Shown one piece after another: positions 42,820 to 51,322 of a stretch of 56,640 nt of DNA (its first letter is position 1; each line of letters starts with the position of its first letter). The notes under the pieces are model-generated. The model saw nothing but the letters and a program-made list of their open reading frames with translations, searched no databases and had not been told where the DNA came from. Made by a program: the position numbers and the translations under genes. The stretch is from a virus, in the IMG/VR virus record IMGVR_UViG_3300002460_000037, positions 1 through 56,640 of that record; one strand, given 5' to 3'.

Positions 42820-43203
42820 TTACTTCTCGTGAGTCCCCTCCACGTCGCGGGCCATGCGATCCCTAGTGCGCGAGTGTAATTCATCCAGCGCATTTTCCAC
42901 GTAGATCAATGCGCGGCGATTCGACTCGCACGCATACGGCCCGTCCTGAAAACATTCGAGCCGATCGAGAATAATTGCCAGCAGGGCCTCGCCGCTTATT
43001 CCGTTAATGCCGACTTCACCGATTGGACCGTTTTGGAAACGGATCGGACACATCACGGCTGGTGGAACGTCGGAATTCCGCGATTCGATGCTCGTGATAC
43101 CGTACAAATGGCAGGCACCCCCTTGTCCAGGCTCGTCGAGCACATCGATCCGGAGCAATTCATTCATCCCGTTCACTTTGTGACTGGTCAATTCTCTGGT
43201 CAT
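42820..43203 (-). CDS. Acb2/Tad1-family cyclic-nucleotide sponge (anti-CBASS / anti-Thoeris)
   Basis: 127 residues, AAGGAGA SD. The C-terminal ~75 residues carry the family hallmark: IRFQNGPIGEVGINGISGEA, then DRLECFQDGPYACESN, then TRDRMARDVEGTHEK. Characterised members sequester signalling nucleotides (cGAMP-type CBASS or Thoeris signals) to block host abortive defence. The N-terminal ~50 residues are an added domain. It lies between an HNH gene and small zinc genes in the early/minus operon, consistent with an early anti-defence role. Ligand specificity cannot be read from sequence. Confidence 0.82.
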   Translation of the reverse strand: MTRELTSHKVNGMNELLRIDVLDEPGQGGACHLYGITSIESRNSDVPPAVMCPIRFQNGPIGEVGINGISGEALLAIILDRLECFQDGPYACESNRRALIYVENALDELHSRTRDRMARDVEGTHEK

Positions 43204-43583
43204 TCAAGTCTCCTTTGAAAAGTTTTCGACTCGTGGCAATTCTTACACAAAATTTGCAATCCGCAAATTTCCACGAAAAGCTTTTCCACAAATCCTCGCA
43301 CGTCGTCAAGCGACTTCAGTTGTCCGACGGGCACGATATGGTCAACATCAACGTCCTTGGCGGCGTACCAGTGGCCGCACCCGGCGCAAAGGTATTCCCA
43401 TTTCATTCTGCGATTGGGTCCAACGTACGGCCTCCTAACGGCCTTCATGGCCAAACGGGCTATCGGTGGCCAGCGGCGGGACATCTGGCGTAGGCCGCTG
43501 CGTAGGAATCCCCAATAGGCCGCGTCCGTCCATTCACCACCGGCGCGGGTGCGTTCGACGCGATTTGTCTTGGGGCGTCTCAT
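43200..43583 (-). CDS. HNH endonuclease
   Basis: 127 residues, ATGA-coupled on both sides. Zinc and catalytic HNH pattern: CAGCGHWYAAKDVDVDHIVP, with downstream LQILCKNCHESKT. Members of this group are small DNA-cutting proteins sometimes associated with terminases or acting as homing nucleases. Here it lies between the helicase and the Acb2-like gene. Activity inferred from intact motif. Confidence 0.8.
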   Translation of the reverse strand: MRRPKTNRVERTRAGGEWTDAAYWGFLRSGLRQMSRRWPPIARLAMKAVRRPYVGPNRRMKWEYLCAGCGHWYAAKDVDVDHIVPVGQLKSLDDVRGFVEKLFVEICGLQILCKNCHESKTFQRRLE

Positions 43584-45130
43584 TGTCCATTCCTGCCAGT
43601 AAGTGATTCAATCGGCACATCCCTAACCTTCCGAAACCAATCGCGATCGTTTTTTGGCATCGATGGCAGCGAATGCGGAGGATAGCCCCAGTTATGATCT
43701 TTGGCAAATGTTGCTTCCAATTGAGCGAACGTCATGCTCATCACTGATGGCTTTGTGCTCTTGCGTATGGCTCTTACGCGAGACTCCCATTCACCGGAAA
43801 TCCTTTGGTCATTACTCAAGATGCGGCGTGCTCGGTATATCTCGCCACGCATCTCTTTCAATGATCCGTCACGCTGAAGAACAATTCGAGTCCTTCCTTC
43901 ATATCGGAACCCGCACTTCCAACACTCCTGACCGGACAACCGGCACGCATTGCACTTCGGGCAAACAATCGGTTCGCTGTCCTTCTTTCCTCGAATCCTC
44001 GCCTCACGCATGCCGGAAACTATTCGGTCGTCATCGTCGAGATTCCATTGTCGATCAGAATTCAACGACCCATGCCGATGCCAATTTCCACCATGATCCT
44101 GAATGCAAACGTGGTCCATGCTCGGGTGGGCCCTCAGCAATCTCCCGCCAGCCTGCAAGTACGACGTGAGTGACCCGAACACGGTCGCCATAATTCCGTG
44201 GTAGGCCCACGGTACGTCAATCCCTTCGCGCAAGACGAAACGATTGCACACGACCTTGATGTCTCCGCTCTTGCTACGATCGAGAATTTCCTCTCGGGCA
44301 TCCGGATCGTTTTCTAGTTCTTGACCATCGATCACGACCGAATCGCCGTCAATGTGCGCCGCGGATATGCCAGCTTCGGTGAGCGAAGAGCACAGCCATT
44401 TCGATTCCGCCACACCAGGGGCAAAAAGCAAGGCCGGCTTGCGTTCCGGGTTCAGGACGTTGTAATTTTCCACGACTCGACCAAACACGCGATGGGCGAA
44501 TTCCATTCGCTTGTCGTTCGGGATCCCGCACTCGCCTTCTCCGATCTTGATTTTGCCGATCCATTTCGTATCCGGTTCGTCCGGGCCATAGTGATGGGCG
44601 AGGACCAATGCGCCGCATTTGCGCATCTCGCTGTTGGTGCCAGCGACGATTAGGTGCTTGTATAAATGACCGATCCCAAGCGGAGTGGCAGTGAATCCAA
44701 GCACTGCCGCATCGGGAACCAGTAGCCGATGGGCTTCCACGAGTGCCAGCATGGAATCACCAGCTTGTTTGTGCGCCTCGTCGATTAGTACGAGGCGACA
44801 GCGATGTACTTGCCGATTTCCCTTGACGCACTTACTGAGTTCCGTCTGCGTCATGCACAACTGAACATCATCGAGCAGGCGTGGCTTAATCTTCGCGGCC
44901 CGGATTCCGTGCTCAATTCCATGTTCGTCCAAGCCGCGGTGAATTTGGTCGAGCAACATTCGGCGGTCGGTGTAGAGTGCGGAACTTTGTCCGGGCTTGT
45001 AGATCTGGTCGAAAATAATCAGGCTCTTTCCCGATCCAGTGGGGCCAGTGACGCAGATGTTGCGATGGCCTGCCGCGATGGCTGACGGTATGGCCGCGTT
45101 GGCGTATAGTTGATTTGGCCGTCGCTCCAT
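43580..45130 (-). CDS. SF2 DNA helicase (DEAH, RadD-like)
   Basis: 516 residues; ATG 45130 shares a base with the ParB-like stop (TAATG). Motif I GPTGSGKS (29-36), motif II DEAH (117-120), motif III TAT (147-149), motif VI LQAGGRLLRAHPS, then a zinc ribbon (CPKCNACRLSGQECWKCG). Family members unwind branched DNA or remodel forks. The only recognisable dedicated helicase outside the giant gene, so it may be the replication or recombination helicase. Confidence 0.85.
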   Translation of the reverse strand: MERRPNQLYANAAIPSAIAAGHRNICVTGPTGSGKSLIIFDQIYKPGQSSALYTDRRMLLDQIHRGLDEHGIEHGIRAAKIKPRLLDDVQLCMTQTELSKCVKGNRQVHRCRLVLIDEAHKQAGDSMLALVEAHRLLVPDAAVLGFTATPLGIGHLYKHLIVAGTNSEMRKCGALVLAHHYGPDEPDTKWIGKIKIGEGECGIPNDKRMEFAHRVFGRVVENYNVLNPERKPALLFAPGVAESKWLCSSLTEAGISAAHIDGDSVVIDGQELENDPDAREEILDRSKSGDIKVVCNRFVLREGIDVPWAYHGIMATVFGSLTSYLQAGGRLLRAHPSMDHVCIQDHGGNWHRHGSLNSDRQWNLDDDDRIVSGMREARIRGKKDSEPIVCPKCNACRLSGQECWKCGFRYEGRTRIVLQRDGSLKEMRGEIYRARRILSNDQRISGEWESRVRAIRKSTKPSVMSMTFAQLEATFAKDHNWGYPPHSLPSMPKNDRDWFRKVRDVPIESLTGRNGQ

Positions 45131-46164
45131 TACTTTTCTCCGGCTCGCATCTTCTTCAGACTTTGGAGAATTGTTTCCAAAGCCTCGTCGGCGGCCTTGT
45201 AGCACTCGCCCTTGCCACCTAGCGCCGCTGCGATGGCGTCGATTCCGCGAACGGCTGGGCTAATGTGCTGCCTGACCAGCTGGTCGACCAGCTTGGCAGC
45301 GGAAGCGACTTCTTTTCCTCCCTTGACTCGCTTCTTCTCCTTTGGATTGTCGGGGTGATCTTCCTTGCAGTCCGAGCAAAACCGCGAGCCATTCCCATCC
45401 GATTCCCATGTGTGCTTGCCGGATTCGCTTATCTCGCATTCCGGCTTGGGAATCTTGACTTTCAGGCCCATTGCGGCGGCCACGGACTGCTTTTGGCCCG
45501 TCCGAACCTGGCGAGCGATATCCTGTTGGTCACTGGCGCTCCTCTCGGAAAGAGACTTCAATTCGGAGTCGCTGACCTTAAGAATCCCGGCCTCGATCGC
45601 CCGTTTGACAGGCTCGGAAAGCTTAACCAACATGGCTACGAACTTGGCATCTCTTTGGAGTGTTTTGGCAGACACCCCAGCTTTTTCCGAGAGATTTGCA
45701 ACACTCGACTCTCTTTCGGTGGGTTTTTTTGCATTTTTGCCGCTTTTCCTCGGAGGGACATTTTGTCCCTCCGAGTGTGTTGGACCACCAGGGATCAGAT
45801 TCCCGTGCCCACCATCCTGCTGCTTGACGCGGTCGTACATTTCACCGCGAGCCTTACGTATCTGGATGGCATTTAAGAGGTTGCGTTTACCGAGTGCATG
45901 GTCCACGATCCATAATTCGGCGTCTTCTTGGCTCTCGAACTCCATTTCCTTGACGGAGAACGGCACCCCCTTTCGCTTGGCAATCGGGTAGCGGTGCATT
46001 CCGTCGACGATGACGTTTTTTCCGGCAACGGCCCAGAACAGGATTGGGTCGATTACGCGACCGTCCCCATCGATGTTGATTTCTAGCTGGCGGCGTTCGT
46101 CGTCGGTCAGGGGAGGTAAAAGCGACTTGAAACGAGAGCTGATTACGAGTTCCAGATCTGGCAT
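45130..46164 (-). CDS. ParB-like (ParB/Srx-fold) protein
   Basis: 344 residues. N-terminal ~85 residues have the ParB domain (LPPLTDDERRQLEINIDGDG ... DGMHRYPIAKRK, box II-like GMHR 55-58), then ALGKRNL and an HTH segment (VANLSEKAGVSAKTLQRDAK). A Lys-rich KSGKNAKKP linker matches the left end of the window. The C-terminal part carries a short Cys motif (CSDCKEDHPDN). Likely DNA-binding regulator or partition/replication protein, not necessarily a CTPase clamp. Confidence 0.75.
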   Translation of the reverse strand: MPDLELVISSRFKSLLPPLTDDERRQLEINIDGDGRVIDPILFWAVAGKNVIVDGMHRYPIAKRKGVPFSVKEMEFESQEDAELWIVDHALGKRNLLNAIQIRKARGEMYDRVKQQDGGHGNLIPGGPTHSEGQNVPPRKSGKNAKKPTERESSVANLSEKAGVSAKTLQRDAKFVAMLVKLSEPVKRAIEAGILKVSDSELKSLSERSASDQQDIARQVRTGQKQSVAAAMGLKVKIPKPECEISESGKHTWESDGNGSRFCSDCKEDHPDNPKEKKRVKGGKEVASAAKLVDQLVRQHISPAVRGIDAIAAALGGKGECYKAADEALETILQSLKKMRAGEK

Positions 46165-46177
46165 GTGAATTCTCCAG

Positions 46178-46396
46178 TTACGCGAAATGATCGAGCGGCA
46201 GGCCAAGAGCCTTGGCGATCCGGACGACAGTCGGAAACAGGGTGTCGTGACTGCCCTTCTCGGCGCGGAAGATAGACGATACTGGCACCCCAGAACGGGA
46301 AGAAAGATGTTCAAGCGTCCATTGTTTTCGTCGTCGTGACAAGACTAATCGTCGTGCGAGTCGCAAGCGGTGCGTTTTGTTGTTGCTTTTTGTCAT
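46178..46396 (-). CDS. Cro/CI-type (XRE) repressor, 72 aa
   Basis: ATG 46396 with AGGAAAT SD. Single HTH_3 domain: RRRKQWTLEHLSSRSGVPVS and SIFRAEKGSHDT are the two recognition-helix halves, followed by KALGLPLDHFA. First gene of the leftward early/minus operon; it probably controls its own promoter and the divergent one at 46.44 kb. No integrase is present to make a full lysogeny module. Confidence 0.8.
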   Translation of the reverse strand: MTKSNNKTHRLRLARRLVLSRRRKQWTLEHLSSRSGVPVSSIFRAEKGSHDTLFPTVVRIAKALGLPLDHFA

Positions 46397-46413
46397 TTTT
46401 TATTTCCTGTGAC

Positions 46414-46461
46414 TTGTTCTTTCAATGTTGGCAAGCTACATTTGCTGACCTGGTAAGTCAA
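46414..46461. promoter_or_regulatory. Divergent overlapping promoters with putative operator
   Basis: Rightward: TTGTTC (46414-46419), 17 nt, TACATT (46437-46442). Leftward: TTGACT (read from 46461-46456), 17 nt, TAGCTT (46438-46433). The -10 elements overlap, so the two promoters should compete. CAATGT (46423-46428) and ACATTTG (46438-46444) form an imperfect inverted repeat spanning both -10s, a good site for the XRE repressor. Confidence 0.5.
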
Positions 46462-46487
46462 CCATACAACAAAAAAGGGAGCGTGAC

Positions 46488-47132
46488 GTGGAACAAGGCA
46501 GCGAATCTTGGGTGCAGGCTAGGCTAGGGCATATTACCGCATCACGCTTCGGCGACGTTCTGACCAAGGCGCGTTCTGGTGGTGGGCTGAGCAAGACGGC
46601 TCAAGGATACCTATGGGAATTGGTCTCCGAACACATGACCGGGAGGCCCGCCAGCGATGTCGACACGTACGCCATGCAGTGGGGCAAAAAGTGGGAGCAA
46701 ACCGCTCGGGACATCCACACCAACGAATTCGGCAGTGGACGGCCAAGTAAGCTGGCACCGTTTATCCGGCATCCAACGCTGTCGTACGTCGGAGGCTCTC
46801 CGGATAGTCTCATTGGTGATGACTCGATTGGGGAGATTAAGTGCCCCCTGACCGCGAGAAATCATGCACGGGTTCTTTGTTCAGGCGAAGTGCCTGAAGA
46901 ACACGACGAGCAAATCCAAGGATTGCTGTGGATCACTGGGCGCAATGTGGCTGAATTCTCTAGCTACCACCCATATTTTCCAAAGCCGCACTACATGGCA
47001 GTGGTGCGTGTCGATCGCAACGACGAAATTGTTGCCGCGATTGAGAAGGCTGTCACGGCATTCCGCGTCGTGCTGTTGGAGTCACTGAAAAGACTTGGTG
47101 TCGAACCACTGCCGATTAGGACTCTGGAATGA
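46488..47132 (+). CDS. YqaJ/lambda-type viral recombinase exonuclease
   Basis: 214 residues from GTG 46488 (AAAAGGGAG upstream). PD-(D/E)XK nuclease: GSESWVQARLGHITASRFG near the N-terminus, GGSPDSLIGDDSIGEIKCP in the core, and ITGRNVAEFSSYHPYF later. Makes 3' overhangs for single-strand annealing. A dedicated annealing protein is not obvious nearby; the ATPase and RDF-like genes downstream may take that role. First gene of the rightward early operon. Confidence 0.88.
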   Translation: MEQGSESWVQARLGHITASRFGDVLTKARSGGGLSKTAQGYLWELVSEHMTGRPASDVDTYAMQWGKKWEQTARDIHTNEFGSGRPSKLAPFIRHPTLSYVGGSPDSLIGDDSIGEIKCPLTARNHARVLCSGEVPEEHDEQIQGLLWITGRNVAEFSSYHPYFPKPHYMAVVRVDRNDEIVAAIEKAVTAFRVVLLESLKRLGVEPLPIRTLE

Positions 47133-47616
47133 GAAGGATCAACCTGGCAGGAAAAACTTTCGGAAGACTGACAGTGATCGGTAATGCACCGAATCGTGGA
47201 CGTAGAACATTTGTGCTGTGCGAATGCAAATGTGGCAAGACAAAAGAGATTTCAAAGGAATGCCTACAGCGAGGAACAACAATAAGCTGCGGCTGTCATG
47301 GCCGCGAGTTGATAGCTAGCAGGTCGCTTTTCTAACTGACGTTGGGCCTCGACCAAGCAATAAGCACAGTATCGACAGGTTTCCTGACAAAAACGGAAAT
47401 TACGAACCAGGAAATGTTCGCTGGGCTACTGCTTTGCAGCAAGGAAGAAATCAGAGAACTAACCGACTGGTAACATTCAACGGATTGACAAAATGCGTGG
47501 CTGAATGGGCAGAAGAAATCGGAATGAACAAATACACACTTTTTTTTCGACTTAATAGTGGATGGACAGATGAAGAGTCGCTGTCTGTTCCCTTGAACGG
47601 CAAAAGGAGACGGTAA
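47129..47616 (+). pseudogene. Broken AP2/HNH homing endonuclease inserted in exonuclease-ATPase operon
   Basis: ATG 47129 overlaps the exonuclease stop (ATGA). The N-terminal zinc domain (GKTFGRLTVIGNAPNRG ... CECKCGKTKEIS, TISCGCHG) stops at 47335. In another frame, SIDRFPDKNGNYEPGNVRWA continues the typical C-terminal module to 47616. The HNH core between these halves is deleted. DNA here is visibly more A+T-rich than its flanks. A decayed selfish nuclease, related to the 35.3-35.7 kb remnant. Confidence 0.75.
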
Positions 47617-48980
47617 TGCAGATCGTGAGAGTTAAGACCAGAAACGTGAAAGGTATTTCATTCGTTGAGGTTACTCCGCATTCTGGAATGACAGTAATTG
47701 GCGGGAGTAATGGAGCTGGAAAAAGCTCTTTTTTGGATTCCATTGCCTACGCTCTTGGTGGGGCTTCTTTGTGTCCTAAACAGCCCATCCGCGAAGGCCA
47801 GACGGAAGGGCTGGTCGAAGTCGAGTTGAACGGCGATCAGAATTTGATGATCCAGCCGTGCGTCATCACTCGACGCTTCTGGTTTGACAAAAACGGAGAG
47901 ATCGCCACCAACCTGATGATCAAGACGAAACAGGGATTCACGGCCCCGTCCCCGCAGACAATCGTCGACGCTGTCGTAGGCAAGCTGGGGTTCGACCCGG
48001 AACGATTCCTGAGAATGGACGCTAAGCAGCAGGCGGCCGTCCTGCGATCAATCGTAGGCTTGGACTTCACCAAGATCGACGATGAGCGGAAGAAGCTGTA
48101 CACGGAGCGGACACAGGTCAACAAGGACGGTGTCGCGAAGAAGGCCGTGTTCGAGTCAATGAACGGATTCCCGGAAGCGCCGGCGGAAGAGGTGTCGGTG
48201 GCTTCGCTGATGGATGAACTGAAGAAGCGGGAAGACCACAACGCGAAGAACGTCGCTACCAGGAAAGAACACGACATCCTACTTCGCAAACTAGACGGCA
48301 TGAACTCCGATCTATCGGACGCTCAGGGCGATGTGGCCGATATGGAACGGAAGCTCGCTGAAGCGAAGACCAGACTCGCAGTTTGCGAGAAATGGATCAG
48401 TGACTATAGAAATGTTGTCACTGGATCGGAAGCGGCGCTCAAACTACTCGTCGACCAAAACGCCGCCGAAGTCCGGGAGAAGATCGGAGGGTCGCAGGAA
48501 GTCAATCGACAGGTCCGATCTAACGCTGAGCGAGCGAAGGCCGAAAAGGAACTGCAACGACTACGCGACAATTCGGCCGAACTCACAAAGAAACTGAAGG
48601 CCATTGACGACGACAAGGAGAAGCAGCTTTCTTCGGCCAAGTGGCCGGTGCCCGGACTTGGATTCACAGACGACGGGATGACGTTCCAGGGACTGCCGTT
48701 CGAGCAGGTGAGCGCCAAGGAAAAGCGTCAAGTCGCTTTCGGGATCAACTGTGCCGGGTCGCCAGCGTTGCGGTTCGCGTTCATTCAGGACGGAAGCCTT
48801 TTGGACGATGAGGCGTTGAAAGAGTTTGCCGAGATCGCCGCAGATCACAAAATGCAGCTGTTCGTCGAGCGGGTAGGTGAAGGTGACGAGATGAATATCG
48901 TGATCGAGAATGGCTCGATCAAACGCGCTGATGAAGGTTTTTTACCAAAGGAGTCGAGTAGTGAAGATCACCTGGAATGA
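47616..48980 (+). CDS. SMC/RecF-like AAA ATPase
   Basis: 454 residues. Walker A GGSNGAGKSS (29-38), a long central coiled coil (MERKLAEAKTRLAVCEKWIS), and a C-terminal FIQDGSLLDDEALKE Walker-B-like site. Resembles phage recombination/repair ATPases that pair with the exonuclease. Start is the ATG sharing its base with the HNH stop (TAATG). Probably handles DNA ends or annealing with the neighbouring enzymes. The 3' end overlaps the next gene by 20 nt. Confidence 0.8.
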   Translation: MQIVRVKTRNVKGISFVEVTPHSGMTVIGGSNGAGKSSFLDSIAYALGGASLCPKQPIREGQTEGLVEVELNGDQNLMIQPCVITRRFWFDKNGEIATNLMIKTKQGFTAPSPQTIVDAVVGKLGFDPERFLRMDAKQQAAVLRSIVGLDFTKIDDERKKLYTERTQVNKDGVAKKAVFESMNGFPEAPAEEVSVASLMDELKKREDHNAKNVATRKEHDILLRKLDGMNSDLSDAQGDVADMERKLAEAKTRLAVCEKWISDYRNVVTGSEAALKLLVDQNAAEVREKIGGSQEVNRQVRSNAERAKAEKELQRLRDNSAELTKKLKAIDDDKEKQLSSAKWPVPGLGFTDDGMTFQGLPFEQVSAKEKRQVAFGINCAGSPALRFAFIQDGSLLDDEALKEFAEIAADHKMQLFVERVGEGDEMNIVIENGSIKRADEGFLPKESSSEDHLE

Positions 48981-49248
48981 CGGGAAGCGCAAGATCATCT
49001 TGCGAGAGGGCGAGAAGGAGATGCTCAGGAAAGCCCTGAAGATCGCCCGGGAATTGTCCCATCAAACGAGCGGAGAAAGCGAAGAGGAGGTGGCCGAGTA
49101 TCTGGATATCATGTGTTTGCGGTATTGCGGTGAAGAGTGCGACGACGATAGGCCGGCTCAATTGGGCCTTCCAATTATTGACGAGCCGACGCCGGTAGAT
49201 CCTGGATTACCCAAGCCGGCCACCCAAGAAGAATTGGAACCTTTCTGA
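48961..49248 (+). CDS. Hypothetical protein, 95 aa
   Basis: GTG 48961 with AAGGAG at 48948-48953. Charged helical N-terminus (KIILREGEKEMLRKALKIA) and an acidic Pro-rich C-terminus (IIDEPTPVDPGLPKPATQEE). Lies in the recombination operon between the ATPase and the RDF-like gene; stop overlaps the next start. Could be an adaptor; not recognised. Confidence 0.5.
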   Translation: MKITWNDGKRKIILREGEKEMLRKALKIARELSHQTSGESEEEVAEYLDIMCLRYCGEECDDDRPAQLGLPIIDEPTPVDPGLPKPATQEELEPF

Positions 49249-50342
49249 TGAGCCTGACAGACATTATCGACCGATTCGACGAACTGTACGGCCCGTCGTA
49301 CCCGATCTGTCTCGGTAATCTGAAGATCGGTGGTCTTGGCGAATCTCGACCTACCCGCGGTGGCGGGACGTTTCGATTGCCGCGCAAGGACGACCATTTC
49401 ACCGTTACGACTCTGGAAAGAGATGACGCTGGCAACCTCATCGTTGACGAAACGGTCATGGGTGAACTCGCACAATACGCTGACGATGATGGTAAGGTGC
49501 GGCAGATTCCAATCCGCGTATTGTCCGATGACCCGTCTGACTTCCTTCATCCAAGATTGGTCTGGTACGGAAAGCGCAAGGCATGCGCGATTTCAAACGG
49601 AACGGAAGTCACCTGGTTCGTTAATCGCGACAATCCAGGATGGTTGGACACGCCGATAGTCGAGCCGTGGGATAATTCGATGTTCGACCTGCAATACGAC
49701 GGTCGACCAATGTTCAAGTTGCATTTCCTGTTCGATTGCGTCATTGCTACCGGCGACCAGCGGTGGGGTGGGTTCTACCGTTTCCGATCCACGTCCGTCA
49801 TAAGTCTCCGCCGACTAAACGAATCCCTGCGAGTCATCCTGAGCCTTACCAACGGAATTTTGCTCGGGATGCCCCTGTGGCTCGTTCTTAAGCAGCAGAA
49901 GGTGGAACTTGAGAAAACGACATCCACGGTCTACGTGACTCACTTGGAGCTTCGTGGGGCCGATCCGCAGGCGATGGCGTCCGAGCAAGCTCGGTATCGC
50001 TGTCAGTTCAAAGACCAGCTTCAGCGACTCGGGAAGGCCTACCAGGCGATCAAGACAGCTCCTGGGTTTGAGAATGAGGACGAGATTCGAGAATTGAATG
50101 CCGAATTCAACTCTCCAAGCGGCGAGCCGAGCGAGGCTCGTTGGCGTGCGATCAGGAGTCAGTACCAGCAGAATTTGCCGTCTGACTGTTCAGACGTGAA
50201 GGCGGCGTGGTCGACCTGGGCTACTAGCGTGTGTCCTGGAGCCGATCCGTTTTTCAAACCAGACGATTGGAAATCCTGGGAGCCGTGTGATTTCGTCGCG
50301 GCGGAGGAGTCGTTACGTGTCGAAGCACCGCGACCATTGTGA
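49248..50342 (+). CDS. RDF-like / 'hydrolase or metal-binding' family phage protein
   Basis: 364 residues. The region GGFYRFRSTSVISLRRLNES ... GMPLWLVLKQQKVE matches a widespread phage family annotated as recombination-directionality-factor-like or 'hydrolase or metal-binding' (pattern: YRFRTTSWNSI, IR..TGG.L.GIPL, VHLEF). Members occur next to exonuclease and recombination genes even without integrase. Here it follows the exonuclease-ATPase operon, so a recombination/annealing function is plausible, but biochemistry is unknown for this branch. Confidence 0.6.
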   Translation: MSLTDIIDRFDELYGPSYPICLGNLKIGGLGESRPTRGGGTFRLPRKDDHFTVTTLERDDAGNLIVDETVMGELAQYADDDGKVRQIPIRVLSDDPSDFLHPRLVWYGKRKACAISNGTEVTWFVNRDNPGWLDTPIVEPWDNSMFDLQYDGRPMFKLHFLFDCVIATGDQRWGGFYRFRSTSVISLRRLNESLRVILSLTNGILLGMPLWLVLKQQKVELEKTTSTVYVTHLELRGADPQAMASEQARYRCQFKDQLQRLGKAYQAIKTAPGFENEDEIRELNAEFNSPSGEPSEARWRAIRSQYQQNLPSDCSDVKAAWSTWATSVCPGADPFFKPDDWKSWEPCDFVAAEESLRVEAPRPL

Positions 50343-50376
50343 CAGTGACTTCTGAGAAAGAACTGGACTTTTACGA

Positions 50377-50742
50377 ATGAGACAGTACACACCAAAACGT
50401 GCCGTTCACAATCTGGCCGCTCACAACGTCCGGATGGAATACAGGGCGGGCTATCCTCGCTGCCAATACCCCTGCTGCACGCATCTCGGACAGGATCTGC
50501 ACGAGATAGCCAGCGGGCCCGCTCGGTCAAAAGCGATGACGGTGCAAGCGGCGTTGCTGCACCTGTGCCGGGAGCATCACCGGATCGTGCAAGGAATGAA
50601 TGTTGTCGCGCAGTTAGGATGTAAAAAGTTGTCCCGGAGCGGATATGACCGCGTGACAGTTAACCGTTTGCGAGGCAGAGCGGACGAGTCGGTTAGCGAG
50701 ACTGAAGTGAATCAGTGGATTATTTCTGGCCGGCTGAGCTAG
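50377..50742 (+). CDS. HNH-like zinc protein
   Basis: 121 residues, following a 34-nt gap. CQYPCCTHLGQDLHEIASGP then LLHLCREHHRIVQGM forms an HNH/zinc pattern (Cys-x4-Cys near the start, late LC-x-x-HH). The C-terminus is basic (LSRSGYDRVTVNRLRGRA). Probably a small HNH nuclease or NinG-like recombination factor. Confidence 0.55.
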   Translation: MRQYTPKRAVHNLAAHNVRMEYRAGYPRCQYPCCTHLGQDLHEIASGPARSKAMTVQAALLHLCREHHRIVQGMNVVAQLGCKKLSRSGYDRVTVNRLRGRADESVSETEVNQWIISGRLS

Positions 50743-50745
50743 GGA

Positions 50746-50847
50746 TTGGTTTGGCATGGTTCCTACGCAAATTTCAAGTGTCCGAAGTGCGGTGACGAGA
50801 AGCAACCACCGCCAGTGCCGATGGACAGAGAGGACTTCGTGTTCTAA
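50746..50847 (+). CDS. Zinc-knuckle peptide, 33 aa
   Basis: TTG 50746 start; [20 protein letters not shown] then a Pro-rich tail. The CPKC knuckle is clear. Stop shares its last base with the next start (TAATG). Preceded by GGGA and the upstream stop, so coupled. Short but supported by context. Confidence 0.5.
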   Translation: MVWHGSYANFKCPKCGDEKQPPPVPMDREDFVF

Positions 50848-50993
50848 TGCCGCTCAAAAAGGGTTCTTCCCACAAAACCGTTTCCAGAAACGTATCCAAG
50901 ATGGTTCACGAGGGCTACCCTCAGAAACAAGCCGTGGCAATCGCCTTGTCGAAGGCCGGCAAGTCAAAGAAGAAGGGTTTCAAAAAGCGATGA
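50847..50993 (+). CDS. Conserved small basic phage protein (DUF6496-like), 48 aa
   Basis: Reads [20 protein letters not shown] then [18 protein letters not shown] and a Lys-rich end. This matches a short phage family typified by MPLKKGSS-x-KT and HPQKQAVA. TAATG start. Possibly nucleic-acid binding; the conserved family supports its reality. Confidence 0.7.
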   Translation: MPLKKGSSHKTVSRNVSKMVHEGYPQKQAVAIALSKAGKSKKKGFKKR

Positions 50994-51082
50994 GAAAGCC
51001 AATCCCGCAGTACGAATGGGAGTGGAACTAATGAACGCTGCAATCTTACGCAGAGGATCTGAACGGACTGGGGATCGGTCGT

Positions 51083-51310
51083 GGTTTCAGTCTTGGGCTT
51101 GGGCTTGGTCTCGGGCTTTGGCTTGGGATCGATCTTGGTCTTGGTCTCGGTCTCGGTCTTGGGCTTGGTCTTGGGCTTGGTCTTGGGCTTGGGCTTGGTC
51201 TCGGTCTCGGTCTTGGTCTCGGTCTTGGTCTTGGTCTTGGTCTTGGTCTTGGGCTCGGTCTCGGTATCTGGTTCGGTCTTGGTCTTTATCTTGGGCTGGG
51301 TCGCGGTCTG
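51083..51310 (+). repeat. G/T-rich hexanucleotide array R1 (YYGGKC units)
   Basis: About 38 imperfect units of the TTGGGC/TTGGTC/TCGGTC type, G/T-rich on the plus strand and lacking long G4-free gaps. It fills most of the 329-nt interval between the genes ending at 50993 and starting at 51323. A plus-frame ORF (51031-51318, Trp/Ser-rich repeats, TAATG-coupled) is possible but compositional; the reverse frame encodes (T/K/E)-rich repeats. Similar arrays with opposite orientation at 55.8 kb and another at the right edge. Possibly structural or a recombination substrate. Confidence 0.7.
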
Positions 51311-51322
51311 GAGATTGAATCC

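Noticed and set aside
51083-51310. CRISPR-like array
   Set aside because: No spacers; units are contiguous hexamers.
51031-51318. TAATG-coupled Trp/Ser-rich frame through array R1
   Set aside because: The protein is only a translation of the hexamer array; kept as a repeat feature rather than a gene.
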